Positions 18,756-28,707 of a stretch of 63,243 bases of DNA are shown here, piece by piece; positions within the stretch are counted from its first letter, which is position 1; each line of letters starts with the position of its first letter. This DNA comes from Roseburia sp. (GTDB lineage: Bacteria > Bacteroidota > Bacteroidia > Bacteroidales > Bacteroidaceae), in contig JAMPEL010000014.1 of assembly GCA_023665185.1 (NCBI GenBank), forward strand, positions 1 through 63,243, read 5' to 3'. The notes under the pieces are model-generated. The model saw only the letters and a program-made list of their open reading frames with translations, had not been told where the DNA came from and ran no database searches. The translations under genes and the position numbers were made by a program.

Positions 18756-21002
18756 TTAGATTCTTGCCACAACCTTTATGTTAGGAATAGTCTTTAGATT
18801 GTCCATTATATTTTGAATGTCACTCGTATCATGAACAAAAATCTGTATCCGTCCTTCAAAAAGTCCTTCGTTAGACTCTATTTCAAGCCTTCTAATATTG
18901 ACATTCAACAATTGTGATATTACCTGAGTAATCTGATTTAATAATCCCATCTTATCAAGCCCCTTCAAATAAATATTTGCGGGAAACAGAAGCACACGAT
19001 TCATATCCCAATTAGCACCAAGCACACGATTTCCATAATTAGCTTTCAGCCTCTCCGCATTAGGACAACGCAACTTATGAATTGAAATCTGATTATCATC
19101 ATCAACAAAACCCATCACAGAATCACCCGGTATAGGCTTACAGCAAGTTGCCAATGTATATTTATTTTGAATTGAATCTTCCGTCAAAGAAAGAATCTTT
19201 TTTCGATCTATTGAGTCAGCTGGTTTAACCTTACGTTTATCCTCATCTTCCCTCTGTTTCTTACCAAACGGAAAGATTTTCTTCCAGATTACAGAAGAAT
19301 CCTTCTCCTTCAAACAATTAACATCATCATCTCCAAGCTTGAATTTGCCTTCACCAATAGCCACAAAAAGAGCTTCTGGCTTAGTAAAACCATGTAGATT
19401 ACATATACGCTCTATATTTATTGTGTTCTTAGTTATATCTTCCTGCTTGAAGAACTCATCCAAAATATTCTCCCCATTTTTACGTGCTTCCCTTTCTTCA
19501 CGACGTAATATGGCAAGAATCTTTGTAGTTGCCTTAGCTGTCGTTACAATATTAAGCCACGACTTTTGTATGTGCTGTGATTTTGAGGTCAGAATTTCCA
19601 CTTGATCCCCACTACTCAACTTATGGCTCATCGGCACAAGCTTGTGATTGACCTTAGCTCCAATACAATGACTTCCAACAAAAGTATGAATAGAAAAAGC
19701 AAAATCCAAAGCTGTAGACCCAGCAGGCATAGTACGTATCTCGCCTTTTGGAGTAAACACAAATATCTCAGAGGCAAAAAGATTCAGTTTGATTGTATCA
19801 AGAAAATCCATCGCATCAGGCTGAGGATCATCTAGTATTTCCTTGATTGTTGTAAGCCATTTGTCAAGTTCATTCTCACTGGCAAGCTCAGTTTTATCTC
19901 CTTCCTTATATTTCCAATGAGCGGCAAATCCCTTTTCAGCAATCTCGTCCATTCTTTGACTACGAATCTGTACCTCTATCCACTCTCCCTTATTACTCAT
20001 CAGAGTGACATGCAATGCTTGATATCCATTAGCCTTTGGATGGCTAACCCAATCTCTTAACCGATCCGGATGTGATGTGTATATCTTACCAATCGACACA
20101 TAGATATTAAAACACTCATTCAGTTCTGATTCCAACTCTCGAGGCTCAAATATTATTCTAACAGCAAGAATATCATATATTTCCTCAAAAGGAATATGCT
20201 TGTTCTGCATTTTACACCAGATAGAATATGGTGATTTTATACGCGCTTTAATCTCATAATTAATACCCATAAGATCAAGCTGTTTCTTAATTGGATCCGT
20301 AAATTCATCAAAGACCGTATTTCGCTCGTTCTCTGTAGCCTCCAATTTTTTTTGTATCATGGCATATTCTTCCGGATGCTCATATTTGAAACTGAGATCT
20401 TCCAGTTCTGTCTTTATTGTATTCAATCCAAGACGGTTTGCCAATGGCGCATATATATAAAGAGTTTCTCCTGCAATTTTATACCTTTTATTCACCGCCT
20501 GTGAGCCCAAAGTACGCATATTGTGCAATCTGTCAGCAATTTTAATAAGAATAACCCTTATATCCTCACTCATCGTCAACAGAAGTTTCTTGAAATTCTC
20601 AGCCTGTGCAGAAGCATGATCACCAAATATACCACCTGAAATTTTGGTAAGACCGTCCACAATTTGCGCAACCTTTGCACCAAACATGTTTTCGATATCC
20701 TCCACTGTATAATCCGTATCTTCAACAACATCATGAAGAAGAGCCGCACAAATAGAGGTAGACCCCAAACCAATTTCCATACAAGTTATCTGCGCCACTG
20801 CAAGCGGATGCATAATGTAAGGTTCTCCGGAAAGACGACGTACTCCTTTATGAGCATGTCTTGCAAAATTAAATGCCTTAGTAATTATGTCTACTTTCTT
20901 GCGATGTTTAGTAGCAAGATAAGAATCAATCAAATGCTGGAATGCGTCATCCACCATTTTAGTTTCCATTTCCTCTTTTGTAAGAATGTCTCCCATAATC
21001 AT
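18756..21002 (-). CDS. Bifunctional (p)ppGpp synthetase/hydrolase, RelA/SpoT (Rel)
   Basis: 748 aa, full length for a long RSH enzyme that makes and breaks (p)ppGpp. An HD hydrolase domain lies at about 45-200, with HD at 90-91 and ED at 94-95 (LLHDVVEDTDYT), so hydrolase function looks intact. Then follow a synthetase domain (about 240-370, with RIKSPYSIWCKM), a TGS domain (about 415-475, with IFVFTPKGEI), a zinc-finger/RIS region (CCKPIPGD) and a C-terminal ACT domain (LDKMGLLNQITQVI). Last gene of the parA-parB-DUF5683-mltD-rel operon. An alternative ATG two codons in is possible. Confidence 0.95.
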   Translation of the reverse strand: MIMGDILTKEEMETKMVDDAFQHLIDSYLATKHRKKVDIITKAFNFARHAHKGVRRLSGEPYIMHPLAVAQITCMEIGLGSTSICAALLHDVVEDTDYTVEDIENMFGAKVAQIVDGLTKISGGIFGDHASAQAENFKKLLLTMSEDIRVILIKIADRLHNMRTLGSQAVNKRYKIAGETLYIYAPLANRLGLNTIKTELEDLSFKYEHPEEYAMIQKKLEATENERNTVFDEFTDPIKKQLDLMGINYEIKARIKSPYSIWCKMQNKHIPFEEIYDILAVRIIFEPRELESELNECFNIYVSIGKIYTSHPDRLRDWVSHPKANGYQALHVTLMSNKGEWIEVQIRSQRMDEIAEKGFAAHWKYKEGDKTELASENELDKWLTTIKEILDDPQPDAMDFLDTIKLNLFASEIFVFTPKGEIRTMPAGSTALDFAFSIHTFVGSHCIGAKVNHKLVPMSHKLSSGDQVEILTSKSQHIQKSWLNIVTTAKATTKILAILRREEREARKNGENILDEFFKQEDITKNTINIERICNLHGFTKPEALFVAIGEGKFKLGDDDVNCLKEKDSSVIWKKIFPFGKKQREDEDKRKVKPADSIDRKKILSLTEDSIQNKYTLATCCKPIPGDSVMGFVDDDNQISIHKLRCPNAERLKANYGNRVLGANWDMNRVLLFPANIYLKGLDKMGLLNQITQVISQLLNVNIRRLEIESNEGLFEGRIQIFVHDTSDIQNIMDNLKTIPNIKVVARI

Positions 21003-21026
21003 TACATTTTAAACAAAGAAACTCTT

Positions 21027-22295
21027 TTATTTTACACGTAGCTTCTGCCCCGGATGAATCATATTTCCTCTTAGCCCATTAAGTTTTTTCAATCTTGCAA
21101 CAGTTGTACCATTACGTTTTGCAATAGTAGATAATGAATCACCATTCCGAACAGAAACTGTTTTTCCCGCCGTACTCCCATTACGTTTCTTAGTTGATGC
21201 AGAAGAAACATTTTTCCCTTCTATATCTTCCGTGACACTCCTCCGTACAACCATATCTCCAACCTTTAAGCCATAAATACTATCCTCATTGAGAATGAAG
21301 GCCTCAATAGACTGAGAGGGCAATCTTAAAGAATAGTTCATAGGAACAATGTCATGCCTGTATTGTGGATTCAACGCACGAAGCTCATCCACCGTAATAT
21401 TACATACAGATGATATTTGTTTAAACTGCACATCATTGGTGACAACAATCGTATCAGATTGCGCTGGCAAATGCGCCTCCATTGGAACAATCCCGTGGTC
21501 ACAATAATATGTCATTATATAATTGGCAGCAATAAAAGCAGGTACATATCCACGAGTCTCACGAGGCAGTCTATTATAAACAGACCAAAAATCTTTTACC
21601 TCCATATCTCCTGAACGGAGCAAAGCTTTCTGAACATTTCCCTCACCACAATTATAAGCCGCAATAGCAAGTCCCCAATCACCAAACATACCATATAAGT
21701 CCCGAAGGTATCTGGCAGCCGCATCGCTCGACTTTACAGGGTCTCGACGTTCATCAACCAATGTGTTCACCTCCAAACCATATCGCTTTCCTGTCGTAAT
21801 CATAAATTGCCAAAGTCCGGCTGCACCAACACGAGATGTGGCAGAAGGCCGAAGCGCAGACTCAATAACAGGTAGATATCTCAATTCCAAAGGCAATCCA
21901 TATCTTTCAAGCGCCTCTTCAAATATCGGCATATAGAAATTCGAGCTGCCAAGCATAACAGCCACAGAAGCACGCATTTTATTACAATACCTCTCTATAA
22001 ATTTCTGCGTCACATCATTAAAGGGCATCTCAATTGTTGTCGGTATTTTGGACAAACGATTTACAATAATAGAATCGTCATAAGAAAGCACACGCACTTC
22101 CCCACTCCCTACCGTAAGATTATTCTTATTTATATAATCATTCAACAGTTCTTCTTCACTAACTATCAGTCCCTCTGGCATGTCTATAGCTTCCACTCGT
22201 CCACTATCAGTTACAATCTCTTGTGCCATAGAGCTGTATGTTATCAATGAAGAAACGCACACTATTATAAACGTCTTATTCATTACTCTTTTCAT
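21027..22295 (-). CDS. Membrane-bound lytic murein transglycosylase D-like protein with LysM
   Basis: 422 aa with a signal peptide (about 1-24, ending SSMAQ). The SLT domain (about 125-260) has the catalytic glutamate E145 in LPVIESALRP and AAGLWQFM. Two LysM-type peptidoglycan-binding modules follow, one near 285-333 (somewhat degenerate) and a clear one at the C-terminus (about 378-422, RNGDSLSTIAKRNG). It cleaves the glycan strand to anhydro-muropeptides. The start at 22295 or at the ATG four codons later both precede the signal peptide. It lies 24 bp before rel. Confidence 0.93.
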   Translation of the reverse strand: MKRVMNKTFIIVCVSSLITYSSMAQEIVTDSGRVEAIDMPEGLIVSEEELLNDYINKNNLTVGSGEVRVLSYDDSIIVNRLSKIPTTIEMPFNDVTQKFIERYCNKMRASVAVMLGSSNFYMPIFEEALERYGLPLELRYLPVIESALRPSATSRVGAAGLWQFMITTGKRYGLEVNTLVDERRDPVKSSDAAARYLRDLYGMFGDWGLAIAAYNCGEGNVQKALLRSGDMEVKDFWSVYNRLPRETRGYVPAFIAANYIMTYYCDHGIVPMEAHLPAQSDTIVVTNDVQFKQISSVCNITVDELRALNPQYRHDIVPMNYSLRLPSQSIEAFILNEDSIYGLKVGDMVVRRSVTEDIEGKNVSSASTKKRNGSTAGKTVSVRNGDSLSTIAKRNGTTVARLKKLNGLRGNMIHPGQKLRVK

Positions 22296-22353
22296 TTATT
22301 ATTAAGTAGCCTTATTCCATAATCAACCTTTGCAAAAGCAATACAAAAATTTA

Positions 22354-23175
22354 TCAGAAACGCAGACTACACTGCAATCCATAAGAATTTGACATCAAAT
22401 TATTCTTTTTTCCTCCCTCCGCATTGTTTATTATTGTCGGCTTGACTTTCATGCTCAAATCATGACTGATATCAAAACTCGAAAGTTCCGCATCTACATA
22501 AGCATCAATAATAGACAAAGCATATACACCTATCATACAGAAGATACTCAAATCTCGATAGCGGCGATAATAATTTTTTTTCCTTCTAAACAAATCCTGA
22601 ATGCGAGTAAGATTCTGGTCCACATTATAAGACGGAGGAATAAAATTCTCATAACTCTTTGTATTAGGATCATCATCCATTATATCAATATATGCCTGTG
22701 AATAATCACGATACATTGTATTATTCCAGTTCAAGGCATATATACATCCAATAAAGCCACCATAAATAATTGGCAGTTTCCAATACTTCTTATTATAAAT
22801 CTGTCCGCCTCCAGGAAAAACAATCGCAAGCCACATTGCTTTCTTAGGATTTGGCACCCACCTTTCTTTAAGAGAGTAAATTGCCGATATATCGACCGAG
22901 TCCTTCAACAAGGATATAACATGTACCGAATCTTTCGAAAGAATAGAATCCGCAATATTCACCGCAAGCAAAGAATCCGACAATTCATCTTCAATGCCTA
23001 CCATGTACGTACTGTCATTTTTAGGATAAGCACTCTGCCCACCTTCACGATGCGCCCGTGCCTTCGGAACAGGCAATGCCAATGTATCTTGCGCACAAAC
23101 CTCTGCCACAAGTCCTATCAGCAATCCTAATACCAATCCTATTCTATATGTAAAAATCTTTGCTGTCACAAACAA
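22354..23175 (-). CDS. DUF5683-family membrane protein
   Basis: 273 aa with a signal peptide (1-28, ending VCAQ). A proline- and serine-rich stretch follows, then the conserved core from about 105: WVPNPKKAMWLAIVFPGGGQIYNKKYWKLPI. At least two further hydrophobic segments contain YGGFIGCIYALNW and FCMIGVYALSIIDAYVDA. This core identifies the Bacteroidetes DUF5683 family. Function unknown. It is regularly next to parB, here 7 bp away, hinting at a cell-envelope role linked to the cell cycle (inference). Confidence 0.85.
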   Translation of the reverse strand: MFVTAKIFTYRIGLVLGLLIGLVAEVCAQDTLALPVPKARAHREGGQSAYPKNDSTYMVGIEDELSDSLLAVNIADSILSKDSVHVISLLKDSVDISAIYSLKERWVPNPKKAMWLAIVFPGGGQIYNKKYWKLPIIYGGFIGCIYALNWNNTMYRDYSQAYIDIMDDDPNTKSYENFIPPSYNVDQNLTRIQDLFRRKKNYYRRYRDLSIFCMIGVYALSIIDAYVDAELSSFDISHDLSMKVKPTIINNAEGGKKNNLMSNSYGLQCSLRF

Positions 23176-23182
23176 ACAAATA

Positions 23183-24067
23183 CTATTTATATTGTAAAAG
23201 TGATACTATATGGCGCAACTCATCAATATTCTCGAAAGAAAAAGACACCTTGCCTCCACCCTTTGCCGTGCATGTCATCTTTACTTTTGTACCCAGATTT
23301 TGAGACATCTGCCTCCTTAGTCCGTCATACTCCTCATCGAGAACCTTTGAAGCAGTCTGTTTCGATGTTTTCACAGTCTCCTCTCCTGCCTCATTGATAT
23401 TCTTAATAATCTCTTCTACTTTTCTGACAGAATATCCTTTTTGCTGTATCTCCTTAAAAAGCCTCACTTGCGCTTTTGGATCATCCAAAGCAAGCAACGC
23501 ACGTGCATGTCCATTGTCAATCTCATGATTCTGCAAAGCAACTTGTACAGGTGCGGGCAATTTCAACAACCTCAGATAATTTGCCACCGTTGTTCTTTTC
23601 TTTCCCACACGCTCACTCAGCTTTTCCTGAGTCAGCCCATATTGGTCCATCAAGTGCTGATATGCCAATGCTATTTCAATGGAATTAAGGTCCTGACGTT
23701 GTATATTTTCAATCAAAGCCATTTCCATGACATTTTCATCATCAGCAGTACGGATATATGCGGGAATGCTTGTCAATCCAGCCAACTGTGAGGCTCTCCA
23801 TCGACGCTCACCAGCAATAATCTGATAACGTCCATTATTAAGTTCACGAAGGGTGACAGGCTGAATTATACCTATCTCAAATATAGAGTCTGCCAACTCC
23901 TGCAATGCGTTCTCGTCAAACTCACGGCGAGGTTGGTTTGGATTCGCCTCTATTAAATCTATATCAACCTCATTTATTGTAGAAGAACCTTCCGTATGTA
24001 CATCTTCCGTGGAAATTAAAGCATCAAGTCCACGACCAAGCGCACTATATTTTTTTCTTACAGCCAT
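23183..24067 (-). CDS. parB: Chromosome-partitioning protein ParB
   Basis: 294 aa. N-terminal ParA-stimulating region KKYSALGRGLDALI, CTP-binding ParB/Srx core with NQPRREFDE (44-52), GERRWRAS (86-93) and ENIQRQDLN (120-128), then a helix-turn-helix (about 144-167) that reads parS. A C-terminal dimerisation domain ends the protein. It loads on parS sites near the origin and, with ParA, moves sister origins apart. I found no parS-like palindrome in this window by eye. Confidence 0.96.
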   Translation of the reverse strand: MAVRKKYSALGRGLDALISTEDVHTEGSSTINEVDIDLIEANPNQPRREFDENALQELADSIFEIGIIQPVTLRELNNGRYQIIAGERRWRASQLAGLTSIPAYIRTADDENVMEMALIENIQRQDLNSIEIALAYQHLMDQYGLTQEKLSERVGKKRTTVANYLRLLKLPAPVQVALQNHEIDNGHARALLALDDPKAQVRLFKEIQQKGYSVRKVEEIIKNINEAGEETVKTSKQTASKVLDEEYDGLRRQMSQNLGTKVKMTCTAKGGGKVSFSFENIDELRHIVSLLQYK

Positions 24068-24084
24068 AGTTTACGTTCTCTTAT

Positions 24085-24861
24085 TCATTTATTTTCCACA
24101 TCATCATGTCCTACAACCTCTTTTGCAAGAGCTATATAGTTTTTCGCACCTGTTGATGTTGCATCATAAAGGATACATGGGATTCCATGGCTCGGTGCCT
24201 CGCTCAATTTCACATTACGTTGTATGACAGTCTTAAACACAAGTTCTTGAAAATGCCGTTTCACCTCCTCATATATCTGATTGGCAAGACGCAACCGGGA
24301 ATCAAACATAGTTAACAAGAACCCCTCAATTTCAAGACGTGTATTCAGCTTCGACTTTATGATTTTTATTGTGTTAAGCAGTTTACTGATTCCTTCCAGC
24401 GCAAAATACTCACACTGTACTGGTATTATCACTGAGTCTGCGGCACTCAAAGAATTGACTGTAATCAGTCCTAACGAAGGCGAACAGTCAATAAATATAT
24501 AATCGTATTCTTTACGTAAGGGTTCAAGCACTCTCTTCAGCACCTTTTCACGACCGTCAATATTAAGCATCTCAATCTCAGCTCCTACAAGGTCGATATG
24601 GCTCGGTATAATATCCAACCCGTCTATATCAGATGTATAAATAGCCTCATGAGGGTCTACATTGCTTATGATACAGTCATAGATGGAAGTATCCACCTGC
24701 TGTATGTCCACTCCAAGTCCGGACGATGCGTTAGCCTGCGGATCAGCATCCACAACAAGCACCTTCTTTTCAAGCGTAGCCACGGAAGCAGCCAGATTTA
24801 TAGCTGTCGTTGTTTTACCGACACCACCTTTCTGATTAGCCAAAGCTATGATTTTACCCAT
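24085..24861 (-). CDS. parA: Chromosome-partitioning ATPase ParA (Soj)
   Basis: 258 aa. A deviant Walker A, KGGVGKTT (11-18), Walker A' [13 protein letters not shown] near 40-52 and Walker B region [14 protein letters not shown] near 115-130. No N-terminal DNA-binding extension is present, so it is the chromosomal Soj type. First gene of the operon; 17 bp to parB. Confidence 0.96.
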   Translation of the reverse strand: MGKIIALANQKGGVGKTTTAINLAASVATLEKKVLVVDADPQANASSGLGVDIQQVDTSIYDCIISNVDPHEAIYTSDIDGLDIIPSHIDLVGAEIEMLNIDGREKVLKRVLEPLRKEYDYIFIDCSPSLGLITVNSLSAADSVIIPVQCEYFALEGISKLLNTIKIIKSKLNTRLEIEGFLLTMFDSRLRLANQIYEEVKRHFQELVFKTVIQRNVKLSEAPSHGIPCILYDATSTGAKNYIALAKEVVGHDDVENK

Positions 24862-24963
24862 AAACGTTCTATTTTTCCATTCATTTTCACAATATCATGC
24901 TAAGCCTGTATATTTATGAAATACAATATTCAAAAAAAACACGACTACACATTTTCACGATGG

Positions 24964-24971
24964 CAAAGGTA
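24964..24971 (-). promoter_or_regulatory. -7 element (TACCTTTG) of the parAB operon
   Basis: An exact TAnnTTTG match on the minus strand about 100 bp before the parA start. No good -33 box found. Confidence 0.45.
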
Positions 24972-25051
24972 CTGTTTTTCTATGGGACTATTATAGTTTT
25001 ACTATTTTTTTTATCCACAAGTTATTGACAATATTATCGGCAGAATGTTAG

Positions 25052-25411
25052 CTACTTAGTGTCCGAATACCCACTCGCACGAAGCAGTTCTATAACTTTG
25101 GTCTTGAAATCGCCCTGAACGACAATCTCACCGTCTTTTGCGGAGCCTCCAACCCCACATTTCACTTTCAGCATCTTGGAGAGTTCTTTCAAGTCCTCAT
25201 CCCTACCTACAAAGCCCTTAACCAAAGTCACGGTTTTTCCGCCTCTTCCATTTTTCTCGATATTTACCCGCAAACGCTGTTGCTGCTTAGGCAATGTCTC
25301 AACCTCGGTATCGCCCTCATACTCATAATCAAACTCCTTATTTGTAGAATACACCATACCAAGACGTTCTTTCCAATCGTTTTTCTTCATAAAACCAGCT
25401 TTATATTCCAA
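25052..25411 (-). CDS. SUI1/YciH-like translation initiation factor
   Basis: 119 aa. The C-terminal half is the SUI1 fold, with LRVNIEKNGRGGKTVTLVKGF (first 20 residues read as the family core), then LKVKCGVGGSAKDGEIVVQGD and VIELLRASGY. This is the bacterial eIF1/YciH type, a minor factor that checks start-site choice. The N-terminal half is a short acidic extension (FDYEYEGDTEVET). Alone in its transcript, downstream of a terminator. Confidence 0.9.
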   Translation of the reverse strand: MEYKAGFMKKNDWKERLGMVYSTNKEFDYEYEGDTEVETLPKQQQRLRVNIEKNGRGGKTVTLVKGFVGRDEDLKELSKMLKVKCGVGGSAKDGEIVVQGDFKTKVIELLRASGYSDTK

Positions 25412-25486
25412 TGCAAAAATAGCATATTATTGACTCTTATGAAAATATCAACACAGATAAAAGCAAAACCATCACACAAAAGAACA

Positions 25487-25522
25487 AAGGGGAAATATGC
25501 TTTTCACAGCATACCTCCCCTT
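25487..25522 (-). terminator. Terminator of the DUF3869-like lipoprotein gene
   Basis: A long imperfect stem (25487-25501 with 25508-25522, AAGGGGA arm) on the minus strand, followed by T-rich sequence, between the lipoprotein gene and the SUI1 gene. Confidence 0.65.
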
Positions 25523-25567
25523 ATTTCATTTATAAGGAACTTATCCAGCCCCTAAATGCAGCAACAA

Positions 25568-26692
25568 TTATCTACCGCTACCACCTGAGTGACCAGATGT
25601 ATCAGGCGTTGTGCTATCAATTGTTACAGTTACTGCACCATAAACCTTTGCAGTAAATGTTCTCTTAGTGCTTCCTTTTCCTGATTCAAAAGTATATGTC
25701 TTCACAGCCTGCTTTACTGTATAGTTAGCAGAACCAGTCTTGTCTGATGTTACATCCACAGACTTGCTGACACTGCCAGCCTTACCGAACTGATTAACAA
25801 GGAAGTTTGCAATCAAACCACCATTCTGAACACCTGTAGCCTCGAAACCATACTTCTGAGTATAAGAAATTGTATTCTTACCATTAGCCAAAAGAATAGA
25901 ACCGCTCTTAATTGTCTCATCCTGCTCCTGAACAACCTTTGTAACAGTCGCTTTCAACACAAAGCTCCATACAGAGAAGTGATCAACCTGAGCAGACACA
26001 GATTTACCGTCTGCACTAACAGTAGCTGTTTTGCTTTCAGTACCATTTACACAAACAACTTCACAACCAGCAGCATCTGTTGTTGTTGCAGTAAGAGTTA
26101 CAGGCTCAGTAAACGAAGCACCACTTGGTGTACACTCAAGTGCTAAAACAGGAAGTTCAACATTTGCGTCCTGATTTAGATTCTGCTCACCAGCTTCAGC
26201 AGGAGTATAAGCAACAACTGAAAATCCTTCCTCACTACCTGTCAATGTAGTACTTGCAGGAACTTCAATCGTAGCAGTTACACCTGTAGCAGTCTTATTA
26301 TCATTGCCATTCTGAACAGATGTACCCTTAGCTACAGCCTGATCAACTTTATCTTTATCAGCAACAGCCTTAACCAACTGAACATCTACAGACAACACTG
26401 AGTTTTCACCAAATGTAACCTCTACGTTTTGAGTAGTATAACCAGCAGCAGAAACCTCTGCTTTTGCAGTTGTACCAGAAACAGCAAATGTTGTAGCTGT
26501 ACCAGTCTTAGACTGGGTACCCACCTTAACAGTAGCACTTACATTAGTATTTACTACCAATGTATTCTCACCCAAAGAAGGCACTGTCACATTTGGATTC
26601 AGAACAGCGTCGTCATCACTCCAATCGCAAGAACTCAAGAGTCCGGTTGCTGCTACAGCAAGAACTCCAAAAAGAAAATTAATTTTTCTCAT
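25568..26692 (-). CDS. DUF3869-like surface or periplasmic lipoprotein
   Basis: 374 aa. A lipoprotein signal ends at GLLSSC (cysteine 22), followed by DWSDDD, an acidic start typical of Bacteroidetes lipoproteins exported to the surface. The rest is a string of Thr/Val/Ala-rich beta-sandwich segments. Strands ATVKVGTQSK and TAKAEVSAAGYTTQNV suggest carboxypeptidase-like repeats, and a ZU5-like stretch may lie in the middle (PSGASFTEPVTLTATT). The tail ends SGHSGGSGR. The family name is from overall resemblance; function unknown. It is upstream of nothing else in the transcript; the split YjbH pair lies upstream on the same strand. Confidence 0.7.
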   Translation of the reverse strand: MRKINFLFGVLAVAATGLLSSCDWSDDDAVLNPNVTVPSLGENTLVVNTNVSATVKVGTQSKTGTATTFAVSGTTAKAEVSAAGYTTQNVEVTFGENSVLSVDVQLVKAVADKDKVDQAVAKGTSVQNGNDNKTATGVTATIEVPASTTLTGSEEGFSVVAYTPAEAGEQNLNQDANVELPVLALECTPSGASFTEPVTLTATTTDAAGCEVVCVNGTESKTATVSADGKSVSAQVDHFSVWSFVLKATVTKVVQEQDETIKSGSILLANGKNTISYTQKYGFEATGVQNGGLIANFLVNQFGKAGSVSKSVDVTSDKTGSANYTVKQAVKTYTFESGKGSTKRTFTAKVYGAVTVTIDSTTPDTSGHSGGSGR

Positions 26693-26756
26693 AACATTTT
26701 GAATTTGTTGATAATTAAAAATTTAAACTATTAAATACACCCCTCATTTGCAGCAT

Positions 26757-27962
26757 TCACTTTATTTGTCCATCTAAGAACTTCTGAAGATACTGCTCCA
26801 CATATCGTGCCTGCCAATAATGCGCGGAACGATTCTTGTCAGGTCTTTCCTCATACTCCTGCCCCATTCTTTCAAAAGAATACTTGAAGTACGAAACCAT
26901 ACTATACTCCCAGTCAAAATACTCAGGCAGGCGCAAACGCAAAGCCCCTTTTCTTTTCTGGCTACGTCCTCCAAACGGAATGGCAAAATGAAAACCCGCA
27001 TTGTGCTCTCCACCCGTGAGCACCCCATAAAGCCCTATCGCATATTCGCCAAAATGACGTGTACAATCAAGCCGCGCCCCATAATCTCCATACACAAATC
27101 TGCCGGCTGCAAGACTACACTGCAATCTGGTATTCGGCTCATAATAATCCGCTTTCAACATAAAATTGAACCTATCCGGTTTGGATATATCATAACCATC
27201 CGCATCCACAAACGCATCCCCTGTCAGTCCCAATTGCAGACTCAGACTCAGGTTTTCCGTTGTTCTATATCCAAGTTTGGCATGTACACCAATTTTGTCG
27301 TACTGGAAAAAGCCACCCGCCATATCCAGATACCATTTATCCGTATTCAGAAATCGCTGTTGCAAACTTGCCACACCCAAGTGTACATACGAGTCAGAAC
27401 TGCCTTTTGCCACATTCCAAGCCAAAGGAAATATAGGCTGGACAGTCACCCTGTTACCTTTCCACAAGGTTGTCTCAAACGAAGGCGCAAGGCTAACCAC
27501 ATATTCACAAAGTTTGTCCAAACGATGGTTATCCACTGATACTATCGGATAAAAGGTCACATCCACTTTTCCCGTTGAGCTTCCTGTCTGTTCCGTCAAT
27601 CTCAAACGCTCCATCACATTTTCGACCGCATAATCCACATCCACAGCCCATGCCTCGTTTTCCCTCACAGCATGCACATGAATCTCCGGAACTTTATATT
27701 CAAGTAGCACAAGCTCAAAATCACGAACATCAGGATAATCAGCAGCAAGTTTTTTCAATGCGACACCCGCGCCCCTGAAAGTACCCCTATATGCAGCAGC
27801 TTCCACAGCAGCAAAAACCACACCATCAGCAACCTCCACCCTGACATTCTCAAACCCCATATCCGTCAGAGATACAGCCGGTCCGGATGTAGCATCGCTC
27901 TTAGCATACACCACTGCTACATTCAAAGCAAATGCAAGTATAACAATCAATCTATATATCAT
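26757..27962 (-). CDS. YjbH-like protein, C-terminal part
   Basis: 401 aa with a signal peptide (1-20, ending VVYAKS). The middle (about 30-150) is alpha/beta, with GFENVRVEV and FELVLLEYKVPEIHVHAV. The C-terminal part is an outer-membrane beta-barrel (WYLDMAGGFFQYDKIGVHAKLGY and similar strands). In proteobacteria one YjbH protein holds both this and the N-terminal barrel half. Here the N-terminal half is a separate gene 4 bp upstream. The pair probably forms an outer-membrane exopolysaccharide-related pore (inference). Confidence 0.72.
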   Translation of the reverse strand: MIYRLIVILAFALNVAVVYAKSDATSGPAVSLTDMGFENVRVEVADGVVFAAVEAAAYRGTFRGAGVALKKLAADYPDVRDFELVLLEYKVPEIHVHAVRENEAWAVDVDYAVENVMERLRLTEQTGSSTGKVDVTFYPIVSVDNHRLDKLCEYVVSLAPSFETTLWKGNRVTVQPIFPLAWNVAKGSSDSYVHLGVASLQQRFLNTDKWYLDMAGGFFQYDKIGVHAKLGYRTTENLSLSLQLGLTGDAFVDADGYDISKPDRFNFMLKADYYEPNTRLQCSLAAGRFVYGDYGARLDCTRHFGEYAIGLYGVLTGGEHNAGFHFAIPFGGRSQKRKGALRLRLPEYFDWEYSMVSYFKYSFERMGQEYEERPDKNRSAHYWQARYVEQYLQKFLDGQIK

Positions 27963-27966
27963 GTGG

Positions 27967-28707
27967 CTAATATCTTATTGTGTATTGATAGCTAACTCCG
28001 GCACAAACACCAGAAAACTCACGAGTGAAGCACATCAGATTAAGATGCTTGAACAGCTGAAGAGAAGCTCCTAAATTAAAGCCACGTGTATCATATTCAG
28101 CCATCACACTTGCGTTAGGTGCAACAGCAGGAGTAAAACACACTCCTCCAAGCACACCATCATACGCATCACCTTTGTCAAAAGCTTTCGCAAACCCTGC
28201 GGTTATTCCTAACTTACCAAATCCGCCAAAAGAAAGATTCTTGGTAACAACCCCATAGACTGCCGCATAACTGCTGGCACCGTGGTCTGAGTATATATCA
28301 TTCACACCCACCACCAAAGAAGGCCACCACTTTTCTTCCTTCTCTTTAAGCGGGCGCACACGCAAAGTAGTAGATCTGTCCTGCTGATAGAAGCCGGTTT
28401 TATCCCCCTTACGCGTTTTCAACAAAGTCTCTCTGAAAGTAATTTCCATGAATGAGAAAGGAGTAAAGTCTATATAATATATACCCGTATTATAATTGAA
28501 CTTATCGGAAAGCAGTTCTTTTTGAACAAGGCTTACACCCCCTTTGAATGTACCAGAGGCATACATTTCAGCAGAAGGAACATTCATCAATCCTGAAGTT
28601 CCCAGCAATTGTTGCGCCCTACATGTAGCACATGCCGCGAGCAAAACAACCGTCACCAAAATCGTTTTTGAATACAATTCTAAACAAGAAATTCTATTGT
28701 CCTTCAC
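27967..28707 (-). CDS. YjbH-like protein, N-terminal part
   Basis: 246 aa with a signal peptide (about 12-31, ending TCRAQQ). Directly after comes GTSGLMNVPSAEM, the YjbH opening signature (G-x-x-GLxxxPxA). Aromatic-rich beta strands follow and the protein ends with VSYQYTIRY, an aromatic C-terminus usual for barrel proteins. 4 bp to the second half. Both halves have their own signal peptide, so this is a true two-gene arrangement and not a frameshift. Confidence 0.75.
   Translation of the reverse strand: MKDNRISCLELYSKTILVTVVLLAACATCRAQQLLGTSGLMNVPSAEMYASGTFKGGVSLVQKELLSDKFNYNTGIYYIDFTPFSFMEITFRETLLKTRKGDKTGFYQQDRSTTLRVRPLKEKEEKWWPSLVVGVNDIYSDHGASSYAAVYGVVTKNLSFGGFGKLGITAGFAKAFDKGDAYDGVLGGVCFTPAVAPNASVMAEYDTRGFNLGASLQLFKHLNLMCFTREFSGVCAGVSYQYTIRY

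Noticed and set aside
23183-24861. A plasmid-type partition locus
   Set aside because: ParA is the short Soj type and the neighbours are chromosomal housekeeping genes.
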